64,000 bases of DNA, taken from NCBI RefSeq assembly GCF_019968905.1, contig NZ_CP079946.1, positions 4,898,001 through 4,962,000 on the forward strand. Reading direction: 5' to 3'. Of this stretch, positions 34,287-43,800 are shown one piece after another; the first letter of the stretch is position 1; each line of letters starts with the position of its first letter. The notes under the pieces were generated by a model that searched no databases, had not been told where the DNA came from, and saw only the letters and a list, made by a program, of their open reading frames with translations. Position numbers and translations under genes: made by a program. Source of the DNA: Corallococcus sp. EGB (lineage in GTDB: Bacteria; Myxococcota; Myxococcia; Myxococcales; Myxococcaceae).

Positions 34287-35537
34287 ATGCAGCGGTACAA
34301 GCTCGCACGGGTCCGCTGGCACGTAGGCCAGACGCTTCTTCCGGAGCATTTCGTCGCGCAGGAGGACGCGCTGGACGCGGAGATCCGCCTCCATGCCACC
34401 CTGTCCGGCCTGCCGTCCTACGGCGTCGCGAACCTGGCCTGGAACGAGTCGCTCCTGCAGAGCGGCAGCCTGTCCATCTCCGCGCTCACCGTCGTCACCA
34501 AGTCCGGGGACCTGCTGGACGTCCCGGGCAACTCCGTCATCTCGCCGCTGTCGCTTGAAGCCGTCGGCAAGACGGAGTTCATCGTCTACCTGCACGTGCT
34601 GAAGGAGACCGTCAGCGCGGAGGGCATCCGCCTGTACGCGGATGATCCGCCGGTGCTCCAGCGCGTGCTGCACAAGCTGCAGCTGTCCACGGAGCCGGTG
34701 CTGGATGGCACCGTCGCCTCCATGGGCCTGGCCGCCGTGTCCCAGGACGAGGACGGCGCGTGGCACACGTCCCCGGACTGGGTGCCCGCGCTGATGCTCG
34801 TGGGGCCCAACCCCTTCCTGGAGCGGCTGCTCACCACCCTGGATGACCTGCTGGATCAGGTCCGCCAGCAGCTGCTCACCAACATCTCCGACACGTACCT
34901 GCGCACGGACCGGCTCACCAACGCGCGCCGGGCGCTCTTTGAAGTGCACCGTCTCATCGCGATGCGCCGGGACATGTTCCGGCAGGTGTACGTGCACCCG
35001 TACCACCTGTTCGACGCGCTTCGCCGGCTGTACTTCGAGGCGTGCTGCTACCTGGAGATGCTCCCGGACGAGCAGATGCCGGTGTACCAGCACGAGCAGC
35101 TCAACGAGTCGCTGGGAGGGTGGATCCGCCTGCTCACGCGCAACTTCCAGCCGGAGGCCACGCGCTCCACGCACAAGGCCTTCCAGGCGAAGGAAGGGCA
35201 GTTCCAGATGTCGCCGCTGCCGCCGGAGATCCGCTCCGCGAGCGAGGCGTACCTGCTGGTGCAGCGCACCAACCCCGGGGAGCGCACGCCGCTGGAGGGC
35301 GTGAAGCTGGCCAGCCCGTCCCGGTTGCCGCTGGTGCGCCGCCAGGCCCTGAAGGGCGTGCCGTTCAAGCACGTGCCATATCCGTCGTTCCCGCATGCGC
35401 TGGGGCCGGAGATTGACTGGTACCTGCTCAGCCAGGGCGAGGAGTGGCAGCACGCGCTGCGCGAGGACGGCCTGGCCTTCTACGTGACGCCGGCGCTGCG
35501 GGGCGCCCAGACGTCGCTGTTCTGGCGGAGGAGCTAG
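34287..35537 (+). CDS. tssK: T6SS baseplate-membrane connector TssK
   Basis: 416-residue TssK. The N-terminal family pattern is visible as RVRWHVGQTLLPEHFVAQEDALDAE, followed by strand-rich shell-like sequence (LSISALTVVTKSGDLLDV, EFIVYLHVLK). The middle helical part is LLTTLDDLLDQVRQQLL and a C-terminal head follows. TssK trimers link the baseplate to the TssJLM membrane complex, and the fold is shared with siphophage receptor-binding proteins. Start ATG with GGAAAG about 11 nt upstream. It lies after the tube-gene terminator, so its expression may depend on read-through or another promoter. tssE starts 5 bp after its stop. Confidence 0.9.
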   Translation: MQRYKLARVRWHVGQTLLPEHFVAQEDALDAEIRLHATLSGLPSYGVANLAWNESLLQSGSLSISALTVVTKSGDLLDVPGNSVISPLSLEAVGKTEFIVYLHVLKETVSAEGIRLYADDPPVLQRVLHKLQLSTEPVLDGTVASMGLAAVSQDEDGAWHTSPDWVPALMLVGPNPFLERLLTTLDDLLDQVRQQLLTNISDTYLRTDRLTNARRALFEVHRLIAMRRDMFRQVYVHPYHLFDALRRLYFEACCYLEMLPDEQMPVYQHEQLNESLGGWIRLLTRNFQPEATRSTHKAFQAKEGQFQMSPLPPEIRSASEAYLLVQRTNPGERTPLEGVKLASPSRLPLVRRQALKGVPFKHVPYPSFPHALGPEIDWYLLSQGEEWQHALREDGLAFYVTPALRGAQTSLFWRRS

Positions 35538-35542
35538 ACGCC

Positions 35543-35932
35543 ATGGGGCGCGCACCGTTCCTGGACAAGTTCGCGGCCCGAGCGGAGCGCACCAACACGC
35601 GCGACAGCCTGGAGCACGTGATGCGTAACATCGAAGCCGTGCTCAACACGAAGAAGGGCTACGGCTTCTTCATGCACGACTTCGGGCTCGGCGGGTACAC
35701 GGAGAAGCTGGGCACGCGCGAGCTGGTGGAGTCGCTCACCGCTGAGATCCAGGACGAGGTCACCCGGCATGAACCCCGGCTGGTGGATCCGGAGGTGAAG
35801 CTGCGCGGCCGCGACAGCGCGCTCTGGCTCCACTTTGACTGCAAGGGCACCTTCGACGGGCAGCCCTGCCACCTGTCGCTGATGTTCCACGCCACCACCG
35901 GCCGGGTGCGCGTCCAGGCGGAGGACACCTGA
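35543..35932 (+). CDS. tssE: T6SS baseplate protein TssE (gp25-like)
   Basis: 129-residue TssE, related to the phage T4 gp25 wedge protein. Features match: HVMRNIEAVLNTKKGYGFFMHDFGLGGYT near the N-terminus, then EIQDEVTRHEPRLVDPEVKL and a terminal domain with strands ALWLHFDCKG and SLMFHATTGRVRVQAED. The first ATG after the tssK stop gives the normal length; upstream codons belong to the tssK frame. It links the baseplate wedge to the sheath. Its stop overlaps the start of the VgrG-like gene by 1 nt. Confidence 0.9.
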   Translation: MGRAPFLDKFAARAERTNTRDSLEHVMRNIEAVLNTKKGYGFFMHDFGLGGYTEKLGTRELVESLTAEIQDEVTRHEPRLVDPEVKLRGRDSALWLHFDCKGTFDGQPCHLSLMFHATTGRVRVQAEDT

Positions 35933-37614
35933 TGCCCTTCGCCGACCGCCTGGACCTGGGCCTCACGCTCACCATCGGCGGGAAGGCGCACGCCATCCCC
36001 TCGGCGGACGTGCTCGCCTTCGAGCTGGACCTGCACGGCTGGGGGCACGAGGGCAGGGTGGAGTTCCGCGTGCTCGACGAGACGGCGCACGGCGGACAGA
36101 AGCAGGACAAGGTGCTGGCGGACTTCCTCAAGCCGGACCTGGCGGAGGTGTCGCTGGAGCTGAAGGCCGTGCACTCCGACACGGCCACCCAGCCCACCTT
36201 CACGTCGCTGAAGGTGAAGGGGCTGGTGCAGGACAAGGCGCTCACGGAGGAGGCCGTCGCCCAGGCCCGGGGCGCGGGCATCACCTACCGGCACTACACC
36301 GTGCGCTTCGTGGACCCCGCGCGGCTGCTCTGGACGCAGCACCACCCGTGCGTGCTCTACACCCAGAAGACGCTGCAGGACGTGCTGGACGCGCACAAGG
36401 GCGACAAGATCGCCCTGGCCAACGACTGGGACACGCAGTTGGCCAAGGCGCTGCCGCTCATCTTCCTGGGCCTGTCTCCGGAGTCCGGCGCCAGCTTCTA
36501 CGACTTCGTCGTCTGGTTCGTGCACACGCGCAACGGTGTGCTGGCGTACGACTACACGGCGCAGGGCTACCAGCTGCGCGCGGCGAAGGACGCAACCCCC
36601 ACGCCCATCACGCTGCGCGCGGCGGACGTGGACCGCGTGTCGGTGGTGTTCCCGGAGGTGGTGCGGCACGACGTAGCCATCCTCAATGCCGCCGCGGAGA
36701 GCCCCAAGAACCAGGCCATCACCAACGCCCAGGCCGTCACCGGCGTGCGCCAGGACGTGCTCCTGCGCACGGACATCGCGGACGACGTGCAGGCCCGCGT
36801 GACGCTGGAGACGGCGCGCCTCAAGGTGCGCGGCCTGGAGGTGGAGCTGGACTGGAACCGCTTCCCGGCGGTGGCCTTCGCCCCGGGCGCGCTGGTGAAG
36901 CTGCCCTCCACCGCCGGGTGGACGGCCGCGGGCGTGCCCTCCACGGAGGACTTCCGGGTGCGCCGGATGAGCCTGCGCGCGGAGCCGCTGCCCGTGGAGG
37001 AAGGGGAGGTGCCCGGCGGCGATGGGTCCGGCCCCGCCGAGGAGCCCGTGCGCCGGCCCAAGCCGGAGGGCCGATTCCTCCTCACCTTCACCACGCGGCT
37101 GGAGAAGAAGGGCGAGCTGCACGTGGACCTGCCGCCCTTCACCGCGCCGGTGTACCCGCGCTTCGTGGAGGGGTTCATCGTCAGCGAGGTGGGCGAGCAG
37201 AAGGACGAGACCTGGCAGGCGTACACCGACGACGCCACTTCGCTGGACAGCTACAAGGTCAAGCTGCCGCTGTTCGCCAACCAGATCATCCAGGTGCCCT
37301 TCAACGCGAACCTCCTGCCGGGGCACTTCTACTTCCCGGCGTACAAGGGCGCCCGGGTGCTGGTGGCGCTGGACTTCCTGCGCGCGTGGCTCAAGCGCCA
37401 CCTGGACTGGCGGGCCGGCGCGCGGCTGCCCTCGGACGGGCAGGGCGTGCACCTGCTCGTCGGCAAGACCACGACGAGCGGCACGTCCATGAGGCACTTC
37501 TACGAGGACAACAAGCCGCTGTGGCGCCTCCAGCGCACCAACGAGAGCGACACGGAGAAGATCGAGCTCAAGGAAGGCAACCTGCTCATCCTGGTGAAGG
37601 AAGAGTCCGCCTAG
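35932..37614 (+). CDS. VgrG-like spike head protein 1 (no needle)
   Basis: 560-residue VgrG-like spike head (gp27-like), starting on the last base of tssE's stop. Recognisable strands include YRHYTVRFVDPARLLWTQHH, LQDVLDAHKG and SFYDFVVWFVHTRNGVLAYD, the gp27-type tube/spike adaptor region. The C-terminal part holds an OB-like stretch (PGHFYFPAYKGARVLVALDF, LDWRAGARLPSDGQGVHLLVG) and ends at KEGNLLILVKEESA. The usual gp5-type needle repeat and a terminal effector domain are absent. A beta-helix protein encoded 13 bp downstream probably supplies the needle. A paralogue lies on the other strand at 47356-49281. Confidence 0.8.
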   Translation: MPFADRLDLGLTLTIGGKAHAIPSADVLAFELDLHGWGHEGRVEFRVLDETAHGGQKQDKVLADFLKPDLAEVSLELKAVHSDTATQPTFTSLKVKGLVQDKALTEEAVAQARGAGITYRHYTVRFVDPARLLWTQHHPCVLYTQKTLQDVLDAHKGDKIALANDWDTQLAKALPLIFLGLSPESGASFYDFVVWFVHTRNGVLAYDYTAQGYQLRAAKDATPTPITLRAADVDRVSVVFPEVVRHDVAILNAAAESPKNQAITNAQAVTGVRQDVLLRTDIADDVQARVTLETARLKVRGLEVELDWNRFPAVAFAPGALVKLPSTAGWTAAGVPSTEDFRVRRMSLRAEPLPVEEGEVPGGDGSGPAEEPVRRPKPEGRFLLTFTTRLEKKGELHVDLPPFTAPVYPRFVEGFIVSEVGEQKDETWQAYTDDATSLDSYKVKLPLFANQIIQVPFNANLLPGHFYFPAYKGARVLVALDFLRAWLKRHLDWRAGARLPSDGQGVHLLVGKTTTSGTSMRHFYEDNKPLWRLQRTNESDTEKIELKEGNLLILVKEESA

Positions 37615-37627
37615 GCGGGAGGGACCG

Positions 37628-38230
37628 ATGGGCACGCTGGTTTGCAAGATCGAACTGGACAAGGAGAAGGGCATCACCGTCCAGGTCGACAACGCGGATG
37701 ATCAGATCACGCAGACCCTCGTGATGAACGGCACCAGCATCACCATCACGGTGAAGGGCCAGCAGGAGACGAGCACCATCGTCCAGAAGCAGGACAGCAT
37801 CGTCGTCACGGTGAAGGACCTCACCTTCGACACCGACACCCTCACGATGAAGTCCAAGGGCGTGTCCAAGTGGACCAGCCAGGACACGCTCACGGTGGAG
37901 AGCACCAAGGACATGACGCTCAAGACGAGCGCCAAGCTCACGCAGACGGCCACCAGCGACGCGAAGCTGTCCTCCAGCGCGAACGTGAACATCGAGGCCA
38001 CGTCCAAGCTGGCCATGAAGGGCAACATGGGCGCGGAGATGGTCACCTCCGGCGGCGAGGCGAAGGTGGACGGCGTGACGCTGAAGCTCGCCGGCAAGTC
38101 GCAGGCGGAGATGTCCGGCGCGATGACCAAGGTATCGGGCACCGGGAAGCTCGACCTGGAGAGCTCCGGCATGGCGAACCTCAAGGGCTCCATCACCAGC
38201 GTGGGCGGCGCCCTGGTGAAGCTGGGCTGA
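37628..38230 (+). CDS. Separately encoded beta-helix (VgrG needle-like) protein
   Basis: 200-residue protein made almost wholly of short alternating Thr/Ser/Lys/Val strands, for example NGTSITITVKGQQETSTIVQ, DTLTMKSKGVSKWTSQDTLT and TKDMTLKTSAKLTQTATSDA, the repeat style of the triple-stranded beta-helix at the C-terminus of VgrG and gp5. The C-terminal part is Gly/Ser-rich. It lies 13 bp after a VgrG head gene that lacks this domain, so it very likely trimerises and continues the spike. No catalytic residues or effector domain can be seen. It could itself be the contact for a cargo or tip protein. Confidence 0.7.
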   Translation: MGTLVCKIELDKEKGITVQVDNADDQITQTLVMNGTSITITVKGQQETSTIVQKQDSIVVTVKDLTFDTDTLTMKSKGVSKWTSQDTLTVESTKDMTLKTSAKLTQTATSDAKLSSSANVNIEATSKLAMKGNMGAEMVTSGGEAKVDGVTLKLAGKSQAEMSGAMTKVSGTGKLDLESSGMANLKGSITSVGGALVKLG

Positions 38231-38277
38231 AGACCGACTCACATGGCGACAATCGACGTACGGCGGGAGAGCGGGCG

Positions 38278-39924
38278 GTGAAGGACTTCTCGGAGAAGAT
38301 CTACCTGGACTTCCTGGCGGAGCTGGACGGGCTGGAGCGCTTTCGTCAGCGCTTCCAGGAGCGGCACCCGGCGGCCCCGTTGGACCGCGAGGACCCGGAC
38401 GTGCGCCGCCTCATCGAGGCGATGGCGTTCTTCTCCGTGCAGACGCGGCACGCCACGCTGCACAACCTGCGCTCCACCTGGCGCCGGCTGTTCGCGGGCT
38501 TCTTCGACTTCCTCCTGGAGCCCGTGCCCGCCGCCGCCATGGCGCAGGCCGTGCCCTCGGACAAGATGGCGGAGCCGGTGCTCCTCACCCGGGGCACGGA
38601 GCTGCGCCTGACGCCCGCGGAGGGCGTGGCGGGCTCCTTCCGCCTCCAGCGCGACCTGCGCGTGCTGCCCATCTCCCTGAAGGGCACGGACGTGGTGCCG
38701 CAGGTGAGGAGCGGCCACCGGCTCATCATGCGCTTCGAGTCCCGCTTCCCGCGCAAGGACGCCATCGACGTGCTCAGCCTGCACGTGCGGCACCTGGACG
38801 ACTACCGCTCGTCGCTGGCCGTGTTCCACGCGCTGCGCAAGCACCTGAAGCAGGTGAGCGTCGTCTATGACGAAGAGGCGGACGAGCACTCCGTGGGCAG
38901 CCCCTGCGAGGTCTCCTTCAACCGCGACCCGCCCGCGCCCGACGACAGCGGCCTCTACTCGCACCCGTTCCAGCGCCTGCGCGCGTTCTTCCAGTTCCCG
39001 GAGCAGCAGCTCTTCGTGCACGTGAAGGTGCCGCCGCAGCGCAACAGCTCCTGGATGCGGTTCAGCCTCTGCCTGGACCTGGACAAGGATTGGAACGTCG
39101 GGCGCTCGCTGCACCCGGACTTCTTCCAGCTGTTCACCGTGCCGGTGGTGAACCTCAAGGCGGAGCCCGCGCAGGTCATCGTGGCGGACGGCACGCGCGC
39201 GGAGCACCCCATCCTCAGCATGAGCGCGGGGCGCGAGTTCAGCCTGCACTCGGTGACGGGCGTCTACGAGATGACCAAGGCGGGGCTCGCGCCGCTGCGG
39301 CCCGCGTTCCTGCCCGGCAAGGGGCCCAGCTACGAGGTGGACGAGACCTTCGACGAGAAGCTCGCCTCGCGGCAGAGCCTCATTGTCCGCATGCCGGAGG
39401 CGTTCACCGCGCCCCGGAAGATCGTGCTGGAGGCGCTGTGGCACCAGCCGCAGTTCTCCGCGCAGGCGGCGGGCAGGGTGAAGGTGTCCATCCCGGGCCG
39501 TCACATCGAGGGCCTGGGTTGGCAGACGGTGGGCAGCCTCCAGCCCCACCGCGACAGCGTGCTACGGGATGATGTCGAAGCGCTGACGCAATTCCTCGCG
39601 TGGAAGGCGAAGCCCACGCTGGGACGTGACGAGGTGGTCGCCCTGCTGGGTCACCTGGGGACCCCGGCGGAGAGCCCGTTCCGCCGCGTCCTTCCGTGGC
39701 TCAAGGAGTTGAAGTTCAGTGTCGTCCCCGACAGCGCGCTCAAGGGCTCGGGGATCCGCCACGCCTACGAGGCCGTGATGGAGCCCTTCGATCAGAGTTT
39801 CGAGCCTGTCGTCATCTGCTTTCTTGAGCAGCTGAGGGACCTGCTTGATGCTTGGAACAACGAGGCGACCGTTGATCTCAAGGCCTCGGTAGCGGGGTTG
39901 GGGCCGCTACAGCTCCCAACATAG
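38278..39924 (+). CDS. tssF: T6SS baseplate protein TssF
   Basis: 548-residue TssF, the large baseplate wedge subunit. The family pattern is visible: IYLDFLAELDGLERFRQRF near the N-terminus, RRLIEAMAFFSVQTRHATLH, then LLTRGTELRLTPAEG and FHPDFFQLF-type strands around 280-300. The start is GTG at 38278, with GGGAG about 10 nt upstream. A 12-codon frame from the ATG at 38243 has its stop overlapping this GTG (GTGA), so coupling through a short leader is possible. Length fits other TssF. TssF, TssG and TssE form the wedge around the spike. Confidence 0.85.
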   Translation: MKDFSEKIYLDFLAELDGLERFRQRFQERHPAAPLDREDPDVRRLIEAMAFFSVQTRHATLHNLRSTWRRLFAGFFDFLLEPVPAAAMAQAVPSDKMAEPVLLTRGTELRLTPAEGVAGSFRLQRDLRVLPISLKGTDVVPQVRSGHRLIMRFESRFPRKDAIDVLSLHVRHLDDYRSSLAVFHALRKHLKQVSVVYDEEADEHSVGSPCEVSFNRDPPAPDDSGLYSHPFQRLRAFFQFPEQQLFVHVKVPPQRNSSWMRFSLCLDLDKDWNVGRSLHPDFFQLFTVPVVNLKAEPAQVIVADGTRAEHPILSMSAGREFSLHSVTGVYEMTKAGLAPLRPAFLPGKGPSYEVDETFDEKLASRQSLIVRMPEAFTAPRKIVLEALWHQPQFSAQAAGRVKVSIPGRHIEGLGWQTVGSLQPHRDSVLRDDVEALTQFLAWKAKPTLGRDEVVALLGHLGTPAESPFRRVLPWLKELKFSVVPDSALKGSGIRHAYEAVMEPFDQSFEPVVICFLEQLRDLLDAWNNEATVDLKASVAGLGPLQLPT

Positions 39925-39936
39925 ACAAACACGTTC

Positions 39937-40578
39937 ATGAAACTGGAGCATTGGAACACACTCCTGGCCACGCAGCGGCGCGTGCGCCAGCTCCTGGACC
40001 GGACCCTGCCCGCCGAGCCCGCCGCGGGCGCGCGCCGGCCGCAGAGCAGGGTGGGGCAGGAGGCCCTGGGCCACCTGGAGCAGGCGCTGATCGTCGAGCA
40101 GGAGCGCCTGCGCGCCGCGTTCGGCGCGGACATGACGCCCGACGAGGTGGAGGAGCTGATCCGCCCCTTCGTGTACCTCCTGGACGAGTGGGTGCTCCGG
40201 CGGCTCGCGGACGCGGAGCAACATCTCTGGCCGCTCCTGCAGCAGAACCTGTTCAAGGTCGACTCCGGCGGAGATCTCTTCTACGAGCTCGTGGAAGAGA
40301 AGTTGCGTCGCAACGACACCCCGCCCATCGTCTTCGAGATGATCCGCTTCTGCCTCGCCGCGGGCTTCACCGGACGCCTCGTGGGGCAGCCCGAGCGCAT
40401 CCGCGACGTGACGAATCGCATCTCCCAGCGCATCCCGCAGCCGGCGTCCGTCCCGCTGCCCGCGCCCGTGCTGCCGCCGGCGGTGCCCACCGTCTACGAC
40501 TTCCCGATGCACTACTACGTCGCGACAGCCCTCATCGTCCTGGGGCTTCCGGTCTTCTTGTGGTGGGTCTCCAATTGA
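39937..40578 (+). CDS. tssL: T6SS membrane-complex protein TssL (DotU)
   Basis: 213-residue inner-membrane protein of the TssL/DotU family. The cytoplasmic domain has the family motifs VEELIRPFVYLLDEWVLRRL, LLQQNLFKVDSGGDLFYELV and FCLAAGFTGRLVGQPERI, the last two being the conserved acidic/glycine patch. A single hydrophobic helix lies at the C-terminus (YVATALIVLGLPVFLWWVSN). There is no OmpA-like or peptidoglycan-binding extension. It forms the membrane complex with TssM and TssJ. The gene order tssL-(small)-tssM is nearly contiguous. Confidence 0.9.
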   Translation: MKLEHWNTLLATQRRVRQLLDRTLPAEPAAGARRPQSRVGQEALGHLEQALIVEQERLRAAFGADMTPDEVEELIRPFVYLLDEWVLRRLADAEQHLWPLLQQNLFKVDSGGDLFYELVEEKLRRNDTPPIVFEMIRFCLAAGFTGRLVGQPERIRDVTNRISQRIPQPASVPLPAPVLPPAVPTVYDFPMHYYVATALIVLGLPVFLWWVSN

Positions 40579-40892
40579 GGCCCTTCCCGACGCAGGACAG
40601 CCGGACTCCCGCGCCAGCCCCCAAGGCTCCCCCCAGGGCGCTCGCGCTGCTGGACGCGCTGGAGCAGCGGGTGGGCGCGGAGCTGGGCTCGCTGAAGGAG
40701 GGCGTGCGGCCGCTCCTGGACACCGTGCGTGAGGGACTGGTGGCGTTGGATCCGCCCGGGGACGGGATGCTGCCGTCGCCCCAGGAGCAGCAGAAGCTGC
40801 GCGCGAAGCTGGACTCCGCGCTGGAGGAGGCGGAGGACGTGCTGGAGGCGCTCCAACTCGCCGTGAAGCCGGGCGGAAGGAGCGGCGGCTGA
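40575..40892 (+). CDS. Small unknown protein between tssL and tssM
   Basis: 105-residue frame overlapping the tssL stop by 4 nt (TTGA) and ending 2 bp before the tssM start. Codon usage is G/C-rich at third positions throughout, supporting real coding. The first 20 residues are Pro/Ala-rich. The rest is helical with heptad-like Leu spacing (ALLDALEQRVGAELGSL, LRAKLDSALEEAEDVLEALQL), suggesting a coiled coil. The start may be TTG 40575 or GTG 40563. No family is recognised; the tight coupling suggests a membrane-complex accessory. Confidence 0.6.
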   Translation: MRPFPTQDSRTPAPAPKAPPRALALLDALEQRVGAELGSLKEGVRPLLDTVREGLVALDPPGDGMLPSPQEQQKLRAKLDSALEEAEDVLEALQLAVKPGGRSGG

Positions 40893-40894
40893 CC

Positions 40895-43800
40895 GTGGGC
40901 GCGCTTCAGTCCATCCTGGCGGCATTGCAGGCCCACTGGGTGCTCGTGCTGGGCATCGGCGTGGTGCTCGCGGCCATTGGCGTGGGCGTGGCGCTGTGGT
41001 GGCGCAGGCGCAAGGGCGGCGGCCCGGCGCTCACGGGCGGGCAGAAGCCGCTGGCGTCGGGGCAGCTGCTGGCCATCCGCAAGAAGTTCCTGGCGAAGCT
41101 GCCGTGGCGCTTCCGCGCGTCCGTGCGGGACTTCCCCACGCTGGTGGTGATGGGGCCGGCGGGCAACGGCAAGTCGGACCTCATCAAGTCGGAGGTGGAC
41201 TGGGAGCGGCAGCAGCGCCAGTTCATGCCCAGCCACACGGACGACCCGCTCCTCAACATCTTCCTGGGGCCCGAGGTCGTCGTGCAGGAGCTGGCCTCGC
41301 CCGTGCTGGAGGACGACTCGCTCCACGCGCGGCGCGCGCTGCGCCGGCTGTGGAAGGCCACCTTCGGGCGCCGGCACGTGGGCCGGGCCGTCATCGTCCT
41401 GCAGGCGAAGTGGCTGCTGGAGACCTCGCCGGACGAGCAGAAGCGCGTCACCCAGCTCCTGCGCGGCAAGGTGAACCTGCTGTCGGAGGTGTGCCAGGCG
41501 CCCGTGGAGACGAGGCTGGTCCTCACGCGCATGGACGCGCTGGAGGGCTACGCGGACTTCGCGGAGCTCTTGCGCAAGCACGGCGTTCCCCTGGAGCTGG
41601 AGGTGCCGCCGCCCGGCAGGGAAGGGGAGCTGGCGGACGCGCTCCATCCCATGGAGAAGTACCTGGCGCTGGGGCTCACGTCGCTGACGCAGGACGCGTT
41701 CGAGCGGCTCGCGAACTTCTACTCGCGCGGCGGCGACGCGTTCGCGGCGCTGGGGCGCTTCGTCTCCACGCTGATGGAGGGCGGCTCGCTGACGTACCCG
41801 CTGCGCCTCCAGCGCGTCTACCTGTCGGCGGGAGGCCCGAAGGCCGAGCCCACGGGGGCGCTGGCGGTGCACGCGGATCAGCCTGCGGCGCTGCTCGCCA
41901 GGGACTACCGCTGGACGCACCTGCGCCGGTGCGCGGTCATCCTCGCGGTGGGGTGCCTGCCGGTGCTGCTGGCGTACGCGCACTTCTACCAGCTGATCCT
42001 TCGCACGCGAGACAAGCTGGACGCGTTCCAGGTGACGGTGCAGCGGCTGGAGGAGCGGAACCAGAGCGTGTCCGGCTCCGTGGTGGAGTCCCAGACGAAC
42101 GACGCGGTGCGGGCGATGGAGGACCTCTGGCACGCCACGCGCTTCTGGCCGCCGCTGGCCCACAGCTTCACGGATGAGCGGGAGGAGCTGCGGGCCCGGC
42201 TCGCGCGCAGCATCCGGATGTCCTACCTGAAGCCGATGCTGGAGAGGTGCCAGGCCCAGTGCCGGCGCTGCCCGGGCCAGATTCCCGGCTGCCAGCCCGC
42301 GCCCGTGTTCACCGGCCGCGCCACCCGCGCCGCGCCGCTGACCCCGGCGCCCGCGGTGGACGACAGCTGCCACCTGGAGACGCTCTGCCGGCCGGAGCAG
42401 ACGCTCTACACGCTGGGCGTGCTGTACAGCTCTCGCAACGAGGACCTGGGCCAGTTCGTGCTGCGCAGCGTGCACGGGGCGTACAGGAAGCAGCTGAGCT
42501 GGACGGCGGAGGCCTACGGGTTGAGCCTGGCGGGCGCGGAGCCGGAGAAGAACTGGCTGGACGCCATGGGCCTGGCGGATCCGATGGTCGCCAACTACGT
42601 CATCGCCAGCGACAAGCCCTTCGACGAGGACGTCCCCTGGACGCGGTGGCCCTACGCGTACCTGACGATGGACGGCCTGCTGGGCCCGTGGCGCGAGCAC
42701 TTCATGCGGTTGCAGGACGTGCTGGGCGCGAAGGAGCTGGAGCTGGCCCGGTGGGCCGCGTTGGCGGACGAGCGTGAGCGCCTGCGCACCTCGCTCGCGG
42801 AGAGCGCGCCGTACAACTCCGCGCGCAAGGTGATGGACCTCATCAACGCCTCGGACGCGGAGCCGGACGCCAGCCAGTTGAAGGGGGTGGGCCACCTGCT
42901 GGACTCGCTGGACTGGCTGCGCCAGAACCGCCAGACGCTGGAGGCCATCCTGCGCATGGAGGACGAGGCGGACGCCGCCCTGCGCGCCGCCGCCCGCATG
43001 ACGCCCGCGGAGCTGCTCACCCGCGCGGACGGCCTCTTCGCCCCCAGCGACGGCGACGCGCGCTACCAGGTGGAGGTCCTCCGGCGTGACTTCGAGTTCC
43101 GCCCCATGGACGTGTCCCGGCAGCTCCTGGACAAGGTGCTGCGCACGTTGAAGGAGACGGGCCGCACGCCGTTCAACGCCGATTCGTTCAACCCCCGCAC
43201 GGGCGAGACGACGTCAGAGGTGGCCAACGAAGGGGTGGGGGACGACGACACGGAGTTCGCCAGCGGGCAGGCCCCGGTGGTGGGCCGCGTGCTGGGCAAG
43301 GCCGCCTTCGACGCGCAGCTGGCCCCGCTGGTGGACGAGTTCACCACGCGGCTGGCCAAGTCCAGCCTGTCGCGCGAGGAGGCGGTGGAGCGCGCCACCT
43401 TCGTACAGGGAAAGGTGCAGGACTTCGCGAAGCGCTACGGCAAGGATCTCTTCGCGACCTACCGTGGCTACCGCTTCCGCACGACGCCTCGGGGCTCGCT
43501 GGCCAGCGACCTGTCCGTGCTGCTGCAGCCATCGTCGCCGCTGGAGGCGATGCTGCGCGACGTGGCGAGCCGCGCCGGCGTGGGCCCGCTGGAGAGCGAG
43601 TACTACGCGCCCATGCGCGACGCGGTGGCGCCCTTCAAGCCGGTGGTGCAGCTGATGCAGCCGGACAAGAACGGCGCGTTCGCGGAGCTGGCGGCCTACA
43701 CCACGCTGGTGTCGCAGCTGCAGCAGGAGCTGTCCGGGGTGAAGCCCGCGGCGGCGCCCAAGGACGCGGCGGCGCCCGGCGCGGCAGGGGCCACGGCTTC

